A stretch of 7,418 bases of DNA from an uncultured Aggregatibacter sp. (GTDB taxonomy: Bacteria > Pseudomonadota > Gammaproteobacteria > Enterobacterales > Pasteurellaceae): positions 1 to 7,418 of the forward strand of contig NZ_CABFLM010000092.1 in assembly GCF_901873365.1 (NCBI RefSeq), read 5' to 3'. Within the stretch, counting starts at the first letter, position 1. Each line of letters starts with the position of its first letter. The notes beneath the pieces are model-generated. The model worked only from the letters and a program-made list of their open reading frames with translations. It was not told the DNA's origin and made no database searches. Below, piece by piece: positions 6,481 to 7,418 of the stretch. The translations under genes were made by a program, and so were the position numbers.

Positions 6481-7418
6481 GCAATTATCACAGCAAGATC
6501 GGGCTCAAAAGGTTTACCGAATAAAAATGTATTATTCGCTAATGGCAAGCCTTTAATGGCGTATAGCATTGAAGCAGCGTTAGAGAGTGGTGAATTTGAG
6601 AAAGTAATTGTTAGTACGGATTCGCAGGAATATATCGATCTACTCTCGCATTACCCTATTGAATTTGTGAAACGTTCAGCAGAATTGGCTTCGGATAAAG
6701 CAAGTTCTTTTGTCGTAATTGAAGATGTATTGAATCGGTATAGTAATGTTGATTATGATTATTTTGTATTGCTGCAGCCGACTTCACCATTAAGAACGGC
6801 ACAGCATATTCAAGAAGCCAACGCTAAATTTGAAGCAAATTTTGAGAAATTTGATTTCTTGGTTTCGGTGTCTGACGCTCATAAGCCAACCACATTAACG
6901 CGGCAAATTGATGAAGATGAGAGCTTAAAAAACTTTAAACTGGATTACTCTAATTATGCTCGTCAGCAATATCATCCAGAATATTCACCAAATGGGGCAA
7001 TTTTTTCTGCAAAACCTCAAGCTTATTTAAAGCAAAAACACTTCTATGGAGAGAAATGTATTGCCTATTTTATGGATAAAGAAGTTTCAGTTGATATTGA
7101 CGATCGCCTTGATTTTGAATATTTCTACTTTATTCTTCAACAACGTAATAAAGAGAAAACCTTATTAGAAACTATCAAAAAAATAATTTCTGCTAAGAAA
7201 GAGAATTTCAATCAAACAAAAGAAATCAGTTTGATTGGGCACTCTATTTTAGATTATTGGAACATTAAAGAGATTAATCATCTTGCAGTAAATAATTTAG
7301 CCATTGCCGGTATTTCTACTAAACAATATATTGATCTAATTCTAAATCAAGGTTTGATTAAATCCTTAGGTGATAAAACTATTTTAATGTTTGGCACTAA
7401 TGATATTGTGTATACAGG
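6469..7418 (+). CDS. neuA: CMP-N-acetylneuraminate cytidylyltransferase with SGNH esterase domain (3' partial)
   Basis: Activates Neu5Ac with CTP to CMP-Neu5Ac, the donor for sialyltransferases. The frame stays open for 316 codons and runs off the window, so the end is missing. Seen: the nucleotide-binding opening IITARSGSKGLPNKN (6-20), LLQPTSPLRT (101-110), PNGAIF (174-179), and VDIDDRLDFEYF (208-219) with D209 and D211 at the positions of the Mg2+ ligands in meningococcal NeuA. That enzyme ends near residue 228. Here a linker is followed by a second domain with SGNH hydrolase blocks: SLIGHSILDYW (254-264, nucleophile S259), NNLAIAG (275-281) and FGTND (308-312). The Asp-x-x-His block would lie past the end. 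E. coli K1 and group B streptococcal NeuA have this bifunctional layout, with the C-terminal part acting as a sialic acid O-acetylesterase. It starts 15 bases after neuB. Confidence 0.93.
   Translation, partial: MKKIAIITARSGSKGLPNKNVLFANGKPLMAYSIEAALESGEFEKVIVSTDSQEYIDLLSHYPIEFVKRSAELASDKASSFVVIEDVLNRYSNVDYDYFVLLQPTSPLRTAQHIQEANAKFEANFEKFDFLVSVSDAHKPTTLTRQIDEDESLKNFKLDYSNYARQQYHPEYSPNGAIFSAKPQAYLKQKHFYGEKCIAYFMDKEVSVDIDDRLDFEYFYFILQQRNKEKTLLETIKKIISAKKENFNQTKEISLIGHSILDYWNIKEINHLAVNNLAIAGISTKQYIDLILNQGLIKSLGDKTILMFGTNDIVYT

Noticed and set aside
1..7418. CRISPR array, tRNA, rRNA, insertion sequence or tetranucleotide phase-variation repeats
   Set aside because: No spaced direct repeats, cloverleaf-like segments, transposase motifs, terminal inverted repeats or tetranucleotide tracts were seen on either strand.

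Overview
The window reads as chromosomal DNA of a Pasteurellaceae member of the Haemophilus/Aggregatibacter/Pasteurella type. The clearest sign is four perfect copies of the 9-base DNA uptake signal sequence AAGTGCGGT (three as its complement), all in the left half. The neighbouring genes xthA and a HI0040-type (TIGR01619) gene are in the arrangement I recall from Haemophilus influenzae. I do not assign a species.

Left half (1-3550), moderate G+C: four forward genes packed almost without gaps. They are a family 2 glycosyltransferase resembling LsgF/AmsE enzymes, the lipoprotein lytic transglycosylase MltB, exonuclease III (XthA), and a cytoplasmic protein with an N-terminal DUF695-like region and a C-terminal region resembling RraB, the RNase E inhibitor. 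Gaps are 1 base, 16-22 bases and a 1-base overlap, so co-transcription is likely. This is conserved-looking housekeeping DNA.

Middle (3551-3656): a 106-base gap with a plausible sigma-70 promoter and a good ribosome binding site. No convincing terminator or JUMPstart/ops element is seen.

Right half (3657-7418, continuing past the end), visibly more A+T-rich and without a perfect uptake signal: wzz (O-antigen chain-length regulator), neuD (sialic acid O-acetyltransferase family), neuB (N-acetylneuraminate synthase) and the first 316 codons of neuA (CMP-sialic acid synthetase), which here carries a C-terminal SGNH/GDSL-type esterase domain. NeuB would make Neu5Ac from ManNAc and phosphoenolpyruvate. 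NeuA would activate it as CMP-Neu5Ac. NeuD and the NeuA C-terminal domain would add and remove O-acetyl groups. Wzz implies that the product enters a Wzy-dependent surface polysaccharide. The inferred job is de novo synthesis of a sialylated, probably O-acetylated O-antigen or similar glycan. neuC, a sialyltransferase, wzx and wzy are not in view and would be expected beyond 7418 or elsewhere. The change of composition and uptake-signal density at about 3550 suggests the polysaccharide locus was acquired separately from the left half.
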